Made by a program: the position numbers and the translations under genes | The notes under the pieces: model-generated | Database searches by the model: none | What the model was told of the DNA's origin: nothing | What the model saw: the letters and a program-made list of their open reading frames with translations, nothing else | In this document: in pieces, positions 36,961 to 49,379 of the stretch | Numbering within the stretch: the first letter of the stretch is position 1 | Layout: every line of letters starts with the position of its first letter | NCBI GenBank assembly: GCA_002914845.1 | Contig: JXTC01000178.1 | Coordinates: 278,930-342,929, forward strand | DNA: 64,000 nucleotides | Reading direction: 5' to 3' | DNA from: Trema orientale | Lineage: Eukaryota; Streptophyta; Magnoliopsida; Rosales; Cannabaceae

Positions 36961-37855
36961 ATAGACAGGGCATTTTGTAATAAGGAAATCAAACTGATTT
37001 CTAAGAAACTTTTGTGGTTTCCTATGACTTACTTACATATAATGTATTCTGCTAAAAGGAAACTAAATTAGTTTTCATGAAATATTTGTGGTTAACTGTG
37101 ATTTACTTATATACATCACGTTCTACTAAAAGGAAACCAAAATGGTTTCTAGGAAACCTTTATAGTTTCATGCGATTTACTTAGCAATAGGAAATTTCAC
37201 TAAAACAGAACTAAACTGGTTTCCAGGTTATCTTTGCGGTTATATAATTTACTTACGTATAGGGTATTTTACTAAAACGAAAAAAACTGATTTCCAGAAA
37301 ATCTTTGTCGTTTCCTGATATTTACTTACATACAGGACATTCTGCTACACATAAACTAAACAAGTTTCTTGAAAACTTTTGTAGTTTTCTATGATTTACT
37401 TATGTATAAAACATTCTACTAGAAAGAAACCAAACTAGTTTTCGGAAAACCTTTGTAGCTTCCTGTGATTTATTTACGTACAGGGCATTTGGATAGAAGA
37501 AAACCAAATTAATTTTTAAGAAACCCTTGTAGTTTCCTATGATTTACTTATGTATTAGGTATTTCGCTAAAAGGAAGTCAAACTGATTTCCAAGAAACGT
37601 TTGTGGTTTCCTGTGATTTACTTATATACTAAGTATTTCGCTAAAAAGAAATCAAACTAGTTTTCAAGAAATCTTTATGGTTTCCTGTGATTTACTTATC
37701 TACAGGGCATTTCCCTAAAAGAAAACAAACTAGTTTCTAGAAAACTTTTGTAGTTTTCTTTGATTTACTTACCTACATGGCATTCTACTAAAAAGAAACC
37801 AAACTACTTTCCAAGAAACTTTTGTAGTTTCTTGTGATTTACTTATATAAGGATA
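36961..37855. repeat. 74-bp tandem array, about 12 diverged copies
   Basis: GATTTACTTA-type blocks recur at about 37100, 37174, 37246, 37319, 37393, 37467, 37542, 37616, 37690, 37764 and 37838, a step of 72-75 bp. An approximate unit is CTAAAAGGAAACCAAACTAG then TTTCCAAGAAACCTTTGTAG then TTTCCTGTGATTTACTTA plus a TACAGGGCATT stretch. Each unit carries GGAAAC/GTTTCC inverted segments and so can fold. Copies differ by point changes and small indels. It lies just downstream of the PPR fragment. Confidence 0.88.
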
Positions 37856-38264
37856 GAACGAAAAAAAAAGATTTAGTGTTTCTTAAAAAAAAAATTAAGA
37901 ATAAGTTAAAAGGGAAAAGTAATTAAAAAATAGGAAAAGAAAATATAAATTGAAACGGAAAAAAAAAGAAAAAAATTGAGAAAAAAAGAAAAAAAATTGA
38001 GAAAAAAGAGGGAATTGTTATTAATGACAAATTTGTTTAATTTTGATTGCAGAAATTAGGAACTAATTTGATTTCTACATGTAGATAACATTAAAAAGAA
38101 AAAAAATAAAAAAAATAAAAAATAGAAGAAACTATTGACCAATTTAGTTAATTTTGTTAACGGAAGTTAGTAAATAAATTGTTTTTTTATTTGTAACTAA
38201 TATTAAAAAGGAATAAAATTTTAAAAAAAAGGGGAGAAAATTAGAATAATGAAAAAAAAAAAAC
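37856..38264. other. A-rich low-complexity region
   Basis: Long runs of A with GAAAAA interruptions. No gene. A weak duplication (AATTAGTTAATTTTG-type) is visible near 38030 and 38145. Confidence 0.5.
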
Positions 38265-38345
38265 TTAAAATGTCAATATAGAGGTTCAAACCCCATCAAC
38301 CAATTTTAGTGGCCCAACCACTAGGCCATGAAACTGCTACGGTTA
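38265..38345 (-). mobile_element. candidate tRNA-derived SINE of a second type
   Basis: On the minus strand an A-box-like TGGCCTAGTGGTTGGG (about 38330-38313) is followed about 35 bp later by a B-box-like GGTTTGAACCTC (38293-38282). Then comes a short body and a T-rich end. The layout matches a tRNA-derived pol III promoter. No target duplication was found, and the body does not match the SINE at 12377 or 57435. Confidence 0.4.
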
Positions 38346-38629
38346 GTTTGGCCCATTTAATCTTATAAGATTATTTTTGAAAAAGATGGTTAAAAGTACA
38401 AAAATGCCACTGTGTTCTTTAGCTGAAATATTTAGAAAAATGCCAACAAAGGTCATACGAAATTTTAATTATTTTTTGAAGGTCGTATTTTTGGTATTAT
38501 TTTTAAAAAGATAGGTATAAGTGTCCAAAACCCTTCAACATTCACGATATTTAGTATGCATTTTTTTTCTTAGTAAGTGTCATGATATGTAGCATTTTTT
38601 CCTTATGATTTACAGAAAACCTAACTATT

Positions 38630-41600
38630 AGAATATGATTAGAGATGTACTTATTGAGAATAACACATCATCAAAGAGTTGAGATTGAAACAAGTAAATG
38701 ATTGACTGAATAGAAGACATGAGTATTGAAAATAATAAGCATATTTGATGAGTGAATCAATAATTCAAAACTCACATCAATAATTTCTATAGCTCATCCT
38801 AACATTAAACAACCATTTGATTTTGAATTATATCAAACAAGAGAAAATTATAGTAGTTCCTCTCAAGCTTTCTATTAGATTCGTGGTTGTCGTTATCTCT
38901 TTAACCGAGCCTACAAGTTCAATAAGAACATAGGTGCAAGAGGAGAGTTATGAGCTCTCCTCACTCTTTCTCCCATCCACTCTCTCATAATGATGCATGC
39001 CACACTAGACACAAGAAATGTGTCTATATATATATGCAATTGTGGTAGAAGGAGGTGTCATGATCCAGTGGGCCGATCATGACATTAGGAATGAGGGAGT
39101 CTATATGTCTCTTGCTAGTTAGTCAACAAGTGTCCATCTAATTATAGCCCGTATGCAATACCATGCAAAGTCAATTATACATGTAAATATATTTGTCCTT
39201 AATATGCTTAATTGTGACATTATAGTGGGTTGTCAATGATTATGCTAGTCCATACAAAATATTCCAATATTCTCCCACTTGGACTGTATAATCATACACT
39301 AAATACTTACTAAACCATAACATGTCAAAAATACAAGAATCTCTCACAAAAATAATAACCAAACTAATCATGCACAATACTAAATCTATGGAATATAAGC
39401 ATCATACACAATCAGGTACTAGGGATTCACAAAGCATGGCAACAACTTTCATATGGATCTACCAATAATACATATATTGAGACTAAAATTAGATGTCTCT
39501 AATTAACATGTCACTTACCAAATAAATATGTGCGTACACATCACAAAAAGTGGCTAAGATCTATATCATGCATGTAGTACATAAAACATAAGTAATCCAT
39601 ATCAGTCAACAACATGTTCATCATATTTGGATGGCGATAAACTCCCACTAGCTCAATACAACTAAGGCTCCTAACAGTCTTATGTGGGATGCGTGTTCTC
39701 AAAAATACACATAAGGTTAGCCTTTCGCTAGTGAATTCGCCAACACGTTGTCTGTAGGTGTGTTCTCAATATGAATGAGGATTCTACAACTTTCTTCACA
39801 ATAAATAGGAATTGTATATCAATATAATTTGAGCTAGCAGTACTCCTCAAGTTCCAAGAGAAAGACATAACTGTGGAATTATAATCATAAATATTTCAGC
39901 AATCTCAAAACAGAGTCAACTACTCTAAATACTGAAACAAAATTCCACAGTCATATTATATAACAAGTAGCCTCAAAACACATCACAAAATTCTGCCTTG
40001 ATGGGCGAGGAAGCTATAAGTGTCTAACTGATACTAAATCCCAAAAGAGCTCCTCCTACCATCATAACAATATACAGAGGGTTGGACTTTTATCATCTAT
40101 ACAACCTATAACCTCGGTGTCACAAGATCTAACTATGTCCAGAGCATTGGTTCGCCGGTAAATCAATCGTAACATATGATCCTGAGTACCCAAAAGGATT
40201 ACTCAAGTACCTAACCGACATATGCCCACAACAAATAACAAGAACATGGTATGTGTGTACTTGAGTATAAATTAGGTTGCAAACAACATACGCATAAGGA
40301 CTAATCTCATATGATCTCTCTCAATATCATCTAATGGAATTTTGGCCTTTTATATTTTGTCATATTCTGGAATTAGTACTTTTTAAGGAGAACAATATCC
40401 CAAACAGGATCTCTTTAAGAAATTTGATCAATGTCAATTCCTGGGGAAAATCCAATATGCCATTAGTGCAATCATGAAGAACCTATATACCTAGAATATA
40501 CAAGACTTCTCCAAGATTCTTCATATATATATATAGCTAATTAATAATTATTTATCTCAGATATTAGGTCAGAATTTTTACACGCGAACACAATATCAAT
40601 AACATATAAAACCATAAATATGTAGTTGTTCTACTGACGCTCACATATACACATTGATCAATAACATTCGGCAAAACACATTTGTAGTGACAATCTCATC
40701 AAATTTGTAATACCACTATTTTGATGTTAGTTTCAATCCATAAACAGAATTATGGATCTTATATACTATGTGTTCATTGTCAGTTATCTCAAAACTAATC
40801 AGTATAGCCATGTAAACACTCAATATTCAATCATAATCTCAGTTCTCACATCCATTTCAAAATAGTACTAACTCCTACAAAATCAATAAGGTATCTTTAG
40901 TAGAAACAACTGAGAAATTTTGCTAAAAACCCTTAGCTAGAAACCTTGCTTATACTTTCCACTTAAACCTCATAATCATGCTTGGTCTTAAACACTTAAA
41001 TCGATCTAAAGGGTCAACAACCATTGTCTAATTCAACCTAGCCCCACATTTCCATACGACTTGGAATTCATCTCACTATTCATGGTGTTATCCATAATAA
41101 GAATTGAGGATTGCTAATGGCTCACTAGTAGATAATCATATTAGAGGTATAATCAATGTCAAACTCGTGTTCCTACTAATAAACTATAAAGTCTCAAAAC
41201 ACTACAAGTATATCAAATTACTATAATCTCCTCAAAAAATACATATCTCTTCATTCACATATGGAGTCATTAAGTATCACCAGATCAATGGATATAACAC
41301 GAGTGACTATGTGTTTTTGATCAGTCGTATGGCTAACAATTGCAGTAAAAATAACAAAAATAGAGATAATAATACAGAATATTCCTCATTGAATAAAATC
41401 TCCCATAGCCCCTAACTTGTGCCAGAAACATCAATAAAATCGACAGCTTTATTTGACTCAATCATTATCGTGATATGAGACAGATGTCGCAATATCAAGA
41501 AACGTATGATTTATACCTATTTGTAATATTATAGTATCCAAGAGATCTAATTATTATCTATAATACCCCTTAATATTATATTATCGGAAAACTTTTGCAA

Positions 41601-42120
41601 AAAGTTTAGGATTATATTCTGCCTCATTATATCTCTCATAATGATCATCACGATCATCAGAATTGATCACTTTACTCCGTTTTCTATGAGTTAGACCTTT
41701 AGAGTAATAAGTTCAACGTGACTATAATAGGAGTAGTTATCCATAAAGACCTACAGTCTTTTAGAAACTATTATAACCTGAGGAATCAATGATCCAAGAA
41801 ATTTAGTATGGATTGATTCCAGAGAAACTGCACAGGTGTCAAACTCTCTTATAACCATGGCAGTTTACTAATTAATTGAAGTAACATGTATGTGCATAGC
41901 AATCTTGAATGAGAAACATGTAATACACCATATGAATATTACCACTGATATTCCCATTTGAAATTCTAGAATCGTAATCCAATTCTTATATCACAATATG
42001 TAGATTTTCATCTCTCTGATATTTAGGATCATTAATGGTATAATTAATTTTTCAATTCTGAAAGAAAGTATATCCCAATCACTCTAAATTAGATATTATT
42101 AACTCTATTAAATTGGAGTT
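38630..42120 (-). mobile_element. decayed Ty1/copia retrotransposon
   Basis: On the minus strand a polypurine-like AAGTGGGAGA (about 39275) is followed by TATTGGAATATTTTGTATGG, which fits the start of a 3' LTR running down to about 38630. Upstream of it, a broken pol end is readable: IPIYCEES (39812-39789, resembling the RNase H IPIYCDN motif), then IHIENTPTDNVLANSLAKG (39776-39720, resembling HI-QLADxLTKG), then a stop and an FxEHASH-like stretch. Stops and frame changes are frequent. I could not find the 5' LTR. Outer borders are approximate. Confidence 0.6.
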
Positions 42121-42124
42121 ATCT

Positions 42125-43705
42125 TGTGCTAATTTGCCTTAAGTTTTGCTATGTTCTTATTTAAATTAAGTTGTTTCAATTGTTTTTTTTTGTTATTTTG
42201 ATGTTTTATTTGTTTGTGTTAATAAGAGAATGAAATAAAGGTGCTTGATGTAAAATGAGATAAATTTGTGCCTTACAAATGGGTCTTAAACTATTAGAAT
42301 TGAACTTGAATCCGATACGATCGTAACACAATAAAAATGAGGCAAATCGGAGCTCAAACGAAGAAATGACGCACCCGGGAAGCTGAGGTGTCAAACCTGC
42401 AAAAAAGTGGTACTGTAGCGCCAATTTTCGGGAAGTTTTAGCGCCGCAGCGCCACCTTCTGCATCCTGGTTCAATAATTGACAGTTGAGATCAACGTTTT
42501 GATGATTCAAAGGTCCAGATTCAGCCTGCCTTCGGTTTGCACGAGTTACCTCTTTAAAACCCTGTCTTTAGGGTTAAAAAAAGCATGTTGGGATAGAGAG
42601 AAAGAGAGAGTAGTAGACATAGAAGGAGAGGAGGAAGAGGAAGAAGAAGATGAAGACATACTCCAACTAACTCCATTTATTGATTTCCTCCACAACATCA
42701 ACATCATAGTTTGTTCATAGGTTTTTCTCTTCATTTTCTTATGAGTTTTTCTTTTTATTTTTCATATTTAGTGAGTGATATTTTTGAGAGCAAATCTTTG
42801 AGAGAGGATTCAAGAGAGCAAGAATCAAGTTTGGAGGAGAAAATTGACAACCTCCATGAATACCTTCAAGCTCTTCAAAGAGATGGAATTCTAAAACTCT
42901 TTTCTCTTTGATATTTGTATTTCTTGATTCTATGGTATTAAAATGCCATTGTTCTTAACTTATATTATGAACTAAATTCTTTTTGGTCTACTTTTACTAA
43001 GTGAACGAACCTAGTATCTTGTGTTTATTTATTTCTCTTCTTTTTCGTTAATCAAATATATTGTTGAGTTATTATTTTATCTTGTGCTTATTGCTTCTAT
43101 TTAATTGATCACTAAATAGATTGTTGAGTGAAATTTCTATGAGCTTAGAAAAGGGATTAGAAATTTGGACTTAGGTAAAACAACATAAGATTACCTAGTT
43201 TGGGGTAAGTTTGCATAGGACAGGAATATACCTATGTGACTTGTATAACCTCTTTGAAAATTATTAAACTTAATGAATCTAGTCCATTTATGTTAGGAGT
43301 AACATATTAGTTTATCTAGGTATTTTCACTTGTGTCTTAGAAAGGAGTTTGTGAATACATTCGAATTCTCGGTTGAAACTCTAGTGGATTAATTATTTTT
43401 AAGAGATAAATTATGAAATAGCATGACAAGAGAATAGTTGGAGAATTAGTAAACCTAGACATTTTTCTTATTGATTTATCTTTTATTCATTTTGCATGCT
43501 AGTTTAGTTGCTTTATTTTATTTCTTCAAAATCTTTATATCTTTTGTTTGAATAAGTTAGGGTTGAGATAATTTTGATACTTAGCATTGAATTAGTAATC
43601 AATTCTCGTGGGTTCGACACTCTACTTCCATATTTATATTATTTATGACTGTGCGCACTTGCACGGAAGTGTGTGAGTATAATTTATAGTTACATATTCG
43701 AACCA
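42125..43705 (+). mobile_element. Tat/Athila-like gypsy LTR
   Basis: The segment begins near TGTGCTAATTTGCCTTAAG and ends near TATTCGAACCA. Just after it, ATAGAATTGTTATGGAGACG (43706-43725) looks like a decayed form of the TTGGCGCCGTTGCCGGGGA sequence that follows such LTRs. The final part, CTCGTGGGTTCGACACTCTA then GTGCGCACTTGCACGGAAGT, is also typical. GCGCCGCAGCGCCA-like stretches near 42440 fit too. Internal coding sequence was not found, so it is solo or truncated. Confidence 0.55.
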
Positions 43706-43730
43706 ATAGAATTGTTATGGAGACGATTTA

Positions 43731-46211
43731 GAAAAATGATGAGAATAAAAATATATGATTCATTTTGTTGTGTTTACTTAGCAATTAAAAATTAAATCAT
43801 TATAAAAATTACTCAATTCGTGAAATGTTTTGTACACAAATCATTTTGGGTGAGTTAGTAGGGTTCCACTTAAAAGGTTTTTTTATTTTTGGACGAAGAT
43901 ATGTATCATTTACAACCACAAATTCAACTTGGAAGAAAAGATTGATTATCCAATAAATTAAGGTCATCATTCACTCAACATGAGTAGTCTAACTAAATCA
44001 TGTGTACTTTCATTATCTATGCAATATACTTGGTTGATGAAAATAAGGGTCAAGGAGAATTAGTGGTTGACCAAAATCCCAACTTATAAAGTAGGCCATT
44101 ATAGAGGTTTTTTTTTTTTTTTTTTTTAAAAAAAAATGAAATACAGAGAGCTTATAACACTATAAATAACTTTGATTCCAAATATTATAGATCTAGTCCA
44201 ACATCCTAATCCATCGGAGATAGACACCCCAAAAATTAGTCTTTTCATTAATGAGAAAACACATCATCTAACTTTCTTTTGTTTGGTATTGGATGTAAAA
44301 TTAGCAAATATTAGTGCAAATTAGGTTTTTTATCTTTTTGCCTATAAATTTTTCGAACTTTGACAATTTTCCTTTCCTTTTCTTCTCAATTTGGAAAGAA
44401 TAGTGAGCCAATTTAATTTCTTCTTCCCTTTCTTTTTCTTTTTTTCATTCTACCAATCAACTTATTTTCCCATGATAAGTGGAGGGGAAATGATAATGGT
44501 TTTGTAGGAAGGAAAAGAGAATAAAAGGGAAGAAGAAAAGGAAAAAAGTTGCCATGGCTGCCTGTGATCCGGAGATGAATGTTATACGGTGATTACATAA
44601 AGCTTCGGTTTTTCTTTTTTTTTTTTTTTTTTTTTTTTGAATTGTACTTATGATTTCTCTATAAAACATTCAAAACCAATTCGGATCGTCCTATCTCTTC
44701 AACTCTCCATTCTGCCCAAAGACCACAACTATAAGTATATATTGATGGTAATAATTTGATCAAACATCAAGGAATTTAACCATTCATCTAATAACAGCGA
44801 CCCAAATGAAAAAGCCATGGAAAATAGAGACAACAACGTACGCATAGTAATAAGCACAAATCAATAAGTCGTAGATACCTTGATCCACGATGTTTATCAT
44901 TATCAATGTTGTTTTACTGGAAAGATCTAGAATAATATTGGTTGAAAGCTTTCTAAGAAACTTGTTGAAATTATGAACACATGTACAAAGAAGAAATCAA
45001 TAATGGTAAACAATAATTAACACCAAGTAACTCCCATAGCAACACCATACAATATTTAGCGGTATATATATGCAACCAGTGTTTTCAAAACCAACTCTTA
45101 TCATCATGTAATATACAATTAAACTTAAATTACTTGAATACCAACTACTTTTGCTGCCACCCCTCACATCCATCCCTCACATGCTGCACGTTGCCATCAC
45201 CATCGATCTCAGTCCTAATCCTAATCATGCCTCCGTTTTGACTAGTGACTTGACCCATGTCGAAAATTTTCGAACATGGTCGATCGACCGTCTTCTTGAA
45301 ACTGGCAACTTTATTTTTACTTTTTTGATTGAGGTCGAGTTAGAGGTAATTCCAAATTTTTCATTAAATAAATGTCATAATTTTGTAGTGATTTTTAATT
45401 TACCCATTTTCACCACATGCTTTAAAAGTTTAAAATTCATAATAACCCTACAATTTATATTCCCCAAGCCGACCACCTTTGAAATTTTATTAAGTAATGC
45501 ATCTAGAAGTCAGAAAGGGGTATAACTTAAAAAAAAAAAAAAGGTTAGAAAGGGGTACTATAAGTTATTTTTTAACTTAGTCAATGCAAAGTGAAACAAA
45601 ATCAAGTAAACTAATACCAGGATACATAAAACTCATACATGTTGACATGATAAATATTTTAATTACAAATATTTATTTAAAGTAGGACCACACTATATTC
45701 ATGAGCAGTTAAAGCATATACCATGTTAATGTGTGTGAGTTTTATGTGTATAATTTATGTATCTCTGACATTACTCAATAAAATAAAATAATATTTTGTT
45801 TTCAATTCCCAATTCTGATTTTCTATGATTATGTGAGGCCTACAAATGTTTACCGATCCAAATAAATACAATATGGTCGGTAAAGAGAAACACTCCTATT
45901 AGTATTTTTGGGGTACTTTTGCAAAATATACGATTATTGTAGCATATTCTAGGAAATATACCTCTTTTAACAATTTTTTGATGAGTATACCCTTTTAAAT
46001 TTTAAATTATTTTAAATATAAAAATGCCCCTAACACTTATCTCATCAAGAGTCCATATTCCCGCTAGACAGAGAGGTCGAATTGGTAGACACCTTGTCTA
46101 GTACATCTCGACACCTTATCTAGCACTGTTGATACTATGTTCTAGTGCAAATACTATGTTCTAGTGCAAAACTCAAATATGTGTTTATAATATATATGGT
46201 TGCCAGTCTGG
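43731..46211. other. AT-rich intergenic with one block shared with 53.8 kb
   Basis: No gene was recognised. The block at 44549-44612, containing GTGATCCGGAGATGAATGTT and GGTGATTACATAAAGC, recurs in diverged form at 53772-53838. Long poly(T) runs lie near 44110 and 44615. Confidence 0.45.
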
Positions 46212-46434
46212 TTAGTATTTTTTTTACCTATCCATAGGTTTTTTTTTTTTTTTAAGCTATTGGATCATTCATCTAACGGCTACTATAATTTGAGTAATTA
46301 AAAAAAATAATAATAAAAATAAATATCTATTATTTAATAATTTTCTCTCTCCTCATTTTACTATGAAAAGACTTGAGTGACCAATTTTAATTGGCTAAAA
46401 TAATATCTATGGATAGGTAAAAAGACAAAACTAA
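46212..46434. mobile_element. MITE with inverted termini (ACCTATCCATAG)
   Basis: The left end, TTAGTATTTTTTTTACCTAT then CCATAG, pairs with the right end, CTATGGATAGGTAAAAAGAC then AAAACTAA. The element is 223 bp. A TA target would fit a Tc1/mariner type but does not discriminate. The inner block TATTGGATCATTCATCTAAC is shared in diverged form with about 52970-53095. Its right end is only 11 bp from the target duplication of the hAT element at 46454. Confidence 0.7.
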
Positions 46435-46453
46435 TTGGATTGGCGCCCTCTAT

Positions 46454-47081
46454 TAGGGGTGTCAATTCGTGTCGACGGGTCGGGTTCGTGTCGGGTTGAA
46501 GTCTAATATATACATAAATTATGTCAACCCGAACCCGACCTGTGATCCGTCGTGTCAGAAAACCATCAACACTAACCCGACCCGCACTTAAAACGGGTTG
46601 ACCCAAACCCGACCCGCACAACCCGCTTGGGTGAATAACATTCAACTCACAACCCGATTTTGACCCGTCAACCCATTTTTGACCCGCCAACCAGTTATGA
46701 CCCGTATTTTTTTTACTTATATTTTCTTTTTCTAAGACTATTATTATCTCATTTTAAAATAAATAAATTAGGGATAATTTATAAATATAATTAATAACTT
46801 ATAATCTCAAACACTTACATTGTACAAATTAAATATATCTATAATAATAGTCATAAACAAATTAAATAAAAAATATTTTTATAATTTAATTATATATATA
46901 TATTTGTTGGCGGGTCAAACGGGTCAAGTTCGTGTCAAGCGGGTTGACCCGAACGCGACTCGTTTTTTATTCGTGTCAGATTGATCGACCCAAACTCGAC
47001 CCGCACCCTTTTTCTTCAACCCTAACCCGCAAAAAATCGTGTCGTGTTCGTGTCGTGTCGTAACCCAAATTGCCACCCCTA
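46454..47081. mobile_element. non-autonomous hAT-type element, copy 2
   Basis: The 628-bp element starts TAGGGGTGTCAATTCGTGTC and ends TTGCCACCCCTA. A perfect 8-bp target duplication, CCCTCTAT, is at 46446-46453 and 47082-47089. It is highly similar to 18455-19087 throughout, including the AT-rich centre and the ACCCGACCC arrays. Its termini are closer to the expected consensus (TAGGGGTG). There is no transposase. Confidence 0.93.
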
Positions 47082-47089
47082 CCCTCTAT

Positions 47090-47901
47090 ATATATATATT
47101 TATGTATTTTTCCTTTCGAGTTGCTAGATACATCGTCTAGTGCCACTCGACACCCTATCAAGCTTGGCTCGACATTATATCTTACACTCTTCACACTCTG
47201 TATAGTGCTAAATACTCAAATATATTTTTTTTATTTGTCGAGTTCTAGACACTTTGTCGAGCTCTCGATGCCTCTGTCTAGCCTTCTTGACGCCTCTGTC
47301 TAGCGCTCTTGACTTATTATTATTATTATTTTTGGATGAATACTCCTCCATAAGAGGGAATTTTTTAAAAAAAAAGCAAGTGCACTCGACTTAAGGATAT
47401 ATAAGTTTTTTTATACCTCCATTTTTTTAAAAGGATGTATTTCATCTAAAAACTATTAGGAGGGGTAAATCTTTTAAAATTCACTATGAAAGGGGCATAT
47501 TTCACCTAAGTATTGAGTATTTTTTTTTTTTTTACATTATAGATTAATAAACGTGGCTGGTTAGTGTCCCATGCGATGAGCTTTAATAAAATAATATTTA
47601 TACCTATTATATATTGCCGAAAAGGGGTAAAAATGAAACTTAAAACACAAATTAGGCTCCTCTAATTTAGTGCACATTTCTGGTGCCAAATCTGGCGTTT
47701 GACTAAAGATCGACTTATTTTTAATTCCAAATAACTCATAATTGTCATTTTATTACAAAATTTAAATTGAGAAAAAAAAATCTTGTTTATAAATACTGAT
47801 AATCAATTACACTACAAGTATTTGTATTATCTCCGATTCTCAATTTTCTTCAACTTTCATTCTTTATATAAATTTTAGTGAAAATAATGAATCGTTAATC
47901 A
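47090..47901. other. AT-rich intergenic
   Basis: Short frames only. A TCGAGYNCTMGAC-type motif recurs loosely between 47110 and 47320. No gene was recognised. Confidence 0.4.
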
Positions 47902-47910
47902 TACTTTATA

Positions 47911-48464
47911 GGGTTTTTGGCATGATTAGTCCTTAAATTTTTCGATGATTTACAATGTATCATCTGAACCTTTTTTTTGGTAATTAGAACCCTAAATTTA
48001 GAATTTTTTGCAATGTGTTCCCTGAATTTTTTTTTTGGAAATAAAAACCCGAAATTAAGGGTTTGGCAAAAATAACCCACAAAATTTTTGGTGAATTGGA
48101 AATTAATCCTTAAATGGTTAAAAATTTGAATTTCAAAACTATTTTTTTCCCCTTTAAACTCCCATTTGTTATTTTTGTCTCTAAACCAAGTGAGATAACC
48201 ATTATGCCCTTAAAAGATTTGCACATAACTCAAGGGATATATTACAAATCAGCAAAAAATTCAAGGGCTAATCATGCCAAAAACCCTAAATTCAAGGTCC
48301 TAATTGCCAAAAAAAAGTTCAGGGGATACATTACAAATCAACGAAAAATTTAGGGGCTAATCATGTCAAAAATCCTAAATTCAGGGTCCTAATTGCCAAA
48401 AAAAAGTTCAAGAGATACATTACAAATTATCGAAAAATTCAGGGAGTAATCATGCCAAAAATAC
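47911..48464. mobile_element. Mutator-like foldback element with internal 89-bp repeats
   Basis: The left arm, GGGTTTTTGGCATGATTAGT then CCTTAAATTTTTCGATGATT, is the inverse of the right arm, which ends ATCATGCCAAAAATAC. The right half has three copies at an 89-bp step (ATTACAAATY at 48241, 48330, 48419). Flanking 9-mers TACTTTATA and TAGTTCATA agree at 7 of 9 positions and may be an old target duplication. Confidence 0.65.
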
Positions 48465-49370
48465 TAGTTCATATTTGACCTACTATATTGGAAAATAACT
48501 AGTACTATGCTTTTCTTTTTTGTACTTAAATGGCACTATGTATTGGAGTAATGAGATAAATTGTATTCCTTAAAAAAATTGTCAAATTTACCTTTTTTTT
48601 TTAAGCCAAATATACCACTGGTACTGTAGTTAGTTATCTTGATTCTCATTTTCTCATTTTTATTTAAATTTGATTCTTTAGCTTTTAATGTAATTTATGA
48701 ATTGTTCATACTGTTTACAGTTGACCTATCATATTAAAAAATAAATAGCATTATTATTGATGTAAAAAAAATGGGGTCGCTTGTATTTCTCTAAAAAAAT
48801 AGTGTCAAGTTTGCCCCGTTTGATTCACCAATCCTATACTATTTGAATGAGTATTTATTTCAAAAATTATTGTTTTTCTATTTAAATGGCCCATTGGAAT
48901 GAGCGTCTATTTCAACAATTCGATTTTTTCATTCAGATAATCTATTAGTCATATCAAGTATTAGAATGAGTTTTTTTTTTCTTTGAACGAGAATAATGCT
49001 CCCCATTGTTTTTGAATTGGTCCATTCAAATGCTTCCATCTTAATTACAACTCATTCTACTCTTTTTTTTTTTTTTTTTTCATTTTAGATGTTTCCTGTT
49101 CCATAATTTCTATTTAAATATAGTTATTCAAATGAGTGAACCAAACAATACTCATTTTGCATTTCTTTTTGCGGCAAATATAGCATTAATATTGGCATAA
49201 GGCTTTGAAATTGTCTAATTAAGGAAATTACTGTAAGGGTACGACATTGACATTGTTGGTTTCAAAGGAAAAAAAAAGGGGAAATTGATATTTTATTGTT
49301 TTTGACCTATCAGTTTTTAATGAATTTATCTTAAAAGGTTAATATTGACACCTAATCATCATATTTGACA
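48465..49370. other. AT-rich intergenic
   Basis: No gene was seen. T-rich runs and short ATTTGAATGAGT-type repeats occur near 48850 and 49110. Confidence 0.4.
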
Positions 49371-49379
49371 TATCTTAAA

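Noticed and set aside
36961..37855. Regular repeats as a CRISPR array
   Set aside because: Copies are head-to-tail 74-bp units with no unique spacers, in a plant nuclear genome.
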